Positions 16,502-17,481 of a stretch of DNA of 17,481 nt are shown in pieces; positions within the stretch are counted from its first letter, which is position 1, and every line of letters starts with the position of its first letter. Under the pieces are notes generated by a model. It was not told the DNA's origin. It did no database searches and was given only the letters and a program-made list of their open reading frames with translations. Source of the DNA: Eimeria necatrix (taxonomy: Eukaryota; Apicomplexa; Conoidasida; Eucoccidiorida; Eimeriidae). The stretch is taken from assembly GCF_000499385.1 (NCBI RefSeq), contig NW_013654622.1, positions 1-17,481 of the forward strand, written 5' to 3'. Made by a program: the position numbers and the translations under genes.

Positions 16502-16561
16502 TCTGCGCAGCGGATTCTAGCAGTGGGATGCTAATCCCACTGCTAGAATCCGCTGCGCAGA
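16502..16561. repeat. Perfect 28-bp inverted repeat with a 4-base loop
   Basis: Arm 16502-16529 is exactly complementary to 16534-16561 with GCTA between. I checked every pair. The arms have mixed composition, so this is not low-complexity chance. The ATG of the frame at 16528 lies in the tip of the palindrome, and the frame stays open through both arms. Confidence 0.97.
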
Positions 16562-16956
16562 CATTGATTGACACAAATTCTTGGATATCAGGACTGACAA
16601 GAAGCGACGAAGTTTCACTTAAGAAATGCTTCACTTGCTGCTGCTGCGTGCCTAGTGGATCCGAAATGCTTGTGCCATGTGAATCTGCTCGATTGTTAGT
16701 TAAAACCGGCGCTCAACTGCGGCACCGTAGTGTAACAGATGATCCTAAGGATAAACGCCCTGCAGGCCCGCTGCAGCTGCAGGCTAGCGGGAGGCTTTTG
16801 GTACTGAAATTGTTGCAGTATGGGCTGGCAGCTGGACAAGACGCTGCAGTGACTATGTTGGACTACAGGCGGCGTCTAGAACAGGCCATGGCTGTGACTG
16901 AGGGAGCCACAGTCGACGCCAAAAGGCTCAATCAGCGGTCGAAGCAACGCGGCTAG
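16528..16956 (+). CDS. Possible CDS or 3' exon, 142 codons from ATG, unrecognised
   Basis: The frame from ATG 16528 ends at TAG 16956. It is open upstream to 16327, after a TGA at 16324, giving 210 codons in all. The upstream part is Gln/His/Ser-rich (FQLSQQYQGFQKSHHQHS), similar in style to low-complexity apicomplexan coding sequence, so the ATG may be internal and the real exon may begin near 16330 after a T-rich stretch and CAG. The product has a Cys cluster (CFTCCCC) and a basic, Gln-rich C-terminus; no known domain is recognised. TGCATGCA lies at 16476-16483. AATAAA about 350 bases downstream (17308) fits a transcript end. The frame crosses the perfect palindrome at 16502-16561, so a rearrangement or assembly error may have altered it. 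Confidence 0.32.
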   Translation: MLIPLLESAAQTLIDTNSWISGLTRSDEVSLKKCFTCCCCVPSGSEMLVPCESARLLVKTGAQLRHRSVTDDPKDKRPAGPLQLQASGRLLVLKLLQYGLAAGQDAAVTMLDYRRRLEQAMAVTEGATVDAKRLNQRSKQRG

Positions 16957-17481
16957 GCAAATTCATGACTGGTTCAGTATCCCATGAGACCAAAACACCA
17001 AGTGCTGCGCGGACCCTCTCCCCTTTGGACAATGCCTACACTAAAGTGCAGGCGCGGTGAGCCTCGATCCCACCACGGAAACTGCGCAATAATGGCAATG
17101 GAATGTGCCTTCTATGTTTTCTTCTAAGTATATAGTGTTTAGATGCCAGGGTTTGCAGTGGAACAGGCAAATTCCCTCCATGAACTCTGCCAGCTCTGTG
17201 CTGTCCGTGCTGCTATTCACTGCTCACCCATTAGCCACATCCAGCGTGATCGGAGAGATATAATTAAAGGCTTTGCAGCCCCTCCATGAGCCATTACAGA
17301 AGGAAATAATAAAAATTTTAAAGAAATTAGTCTTTTGAAAGGAAACAGTGGCAACGGTGACCCGTTGCGGGACAGGAGAAGGGGCAGCCAGTGTAGTGCA
17401 CAGACACTACAATGGGGCTGGTTAGTGCTCTAGAGAGGATAGCTAGCCAGCGACCTACGAGGGGTCGCAAGACTGGAGGGA
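16957..17481. other. Non-coding stretch at the right edge, with AATAAA and two hairpins
   Basis: No open frame of note. AATAAA lies at 17308-17313 in an A-rich stretch. Two small perfect hairpins follow: GCAACGG-TGAC-CCGTTGC (17351-17368) and TGTAGTG..CACTACA (17392-17411, 6-base loop). They could be parts of a structured transcript or chance. Confidence 0.4.

Overview
The window looks like nuclear DNA of an apicomplexan, most probably an Eimeria species. Three things point there: many interstitial arrays of the heptamer TTTAGGG/CCCTAAA, many CAG/CTG trinucleotide tracts encoding Gln, Ala and Ser runs, and a multi-exon gene whose introns are built largely of the heptamer. No bacterial operon structure, tRNA, rRNA, CRISPR array or insertion sequence was recognised. 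The species assignment is inference.

Layout. (1) About 1-2076, minus strand: an exactly reconstructable ubiquilin/DSK2-type ubiquitin-receptor gene in six visible exons (2076-1800, 1589-1392, 1251-1195, 977-787, 568-500, 402-1). All junctions are GT/AG and all phases agree, giving 398 codons before the gene runs off the left edge; the UBA domain should lie beyond position 1. (2) About 2083-3250: a repeat-rich stretch with heptamer and CAG/CTG tracts but no gene I can support; it may hold a 5'UTR intron of the ubiquilin gene. (3) About 3250-7350: repeat-poor sequence with no convincing gene. (4) 7353-9347 and 12792-14819, both plus strand: two intronless genes for 664- and 675-residue proteins that are clearly paralogues. 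Each has a short N-terminal tail with a shared motif, one membrane segment near residues 57-78, a Pro-rich linker and a long, mostly helical charged domain. I do not recognise the family. (5) Between and after them are mostly non-coding stretches with a few weak coding candidates: 10512-10877, a possibly broken gene at 15071-15563, and an open frame at 16327-16956 crossed by a perfect 28-bp inverted repeat.

The switch from a repeat-dense left part to a repeat-poor right part resembles the alternating repeat-rich and repeat-poor segments described for Eimeria tenella chromosomes. No functional link between the ubiquilin gene and the paralogue pair is visible. The least explained content is the tandem membrane-protein family, the hairpin cluster behind the first paralogue's poly(A) signal, and the perfect palindrome at 16502-16561.
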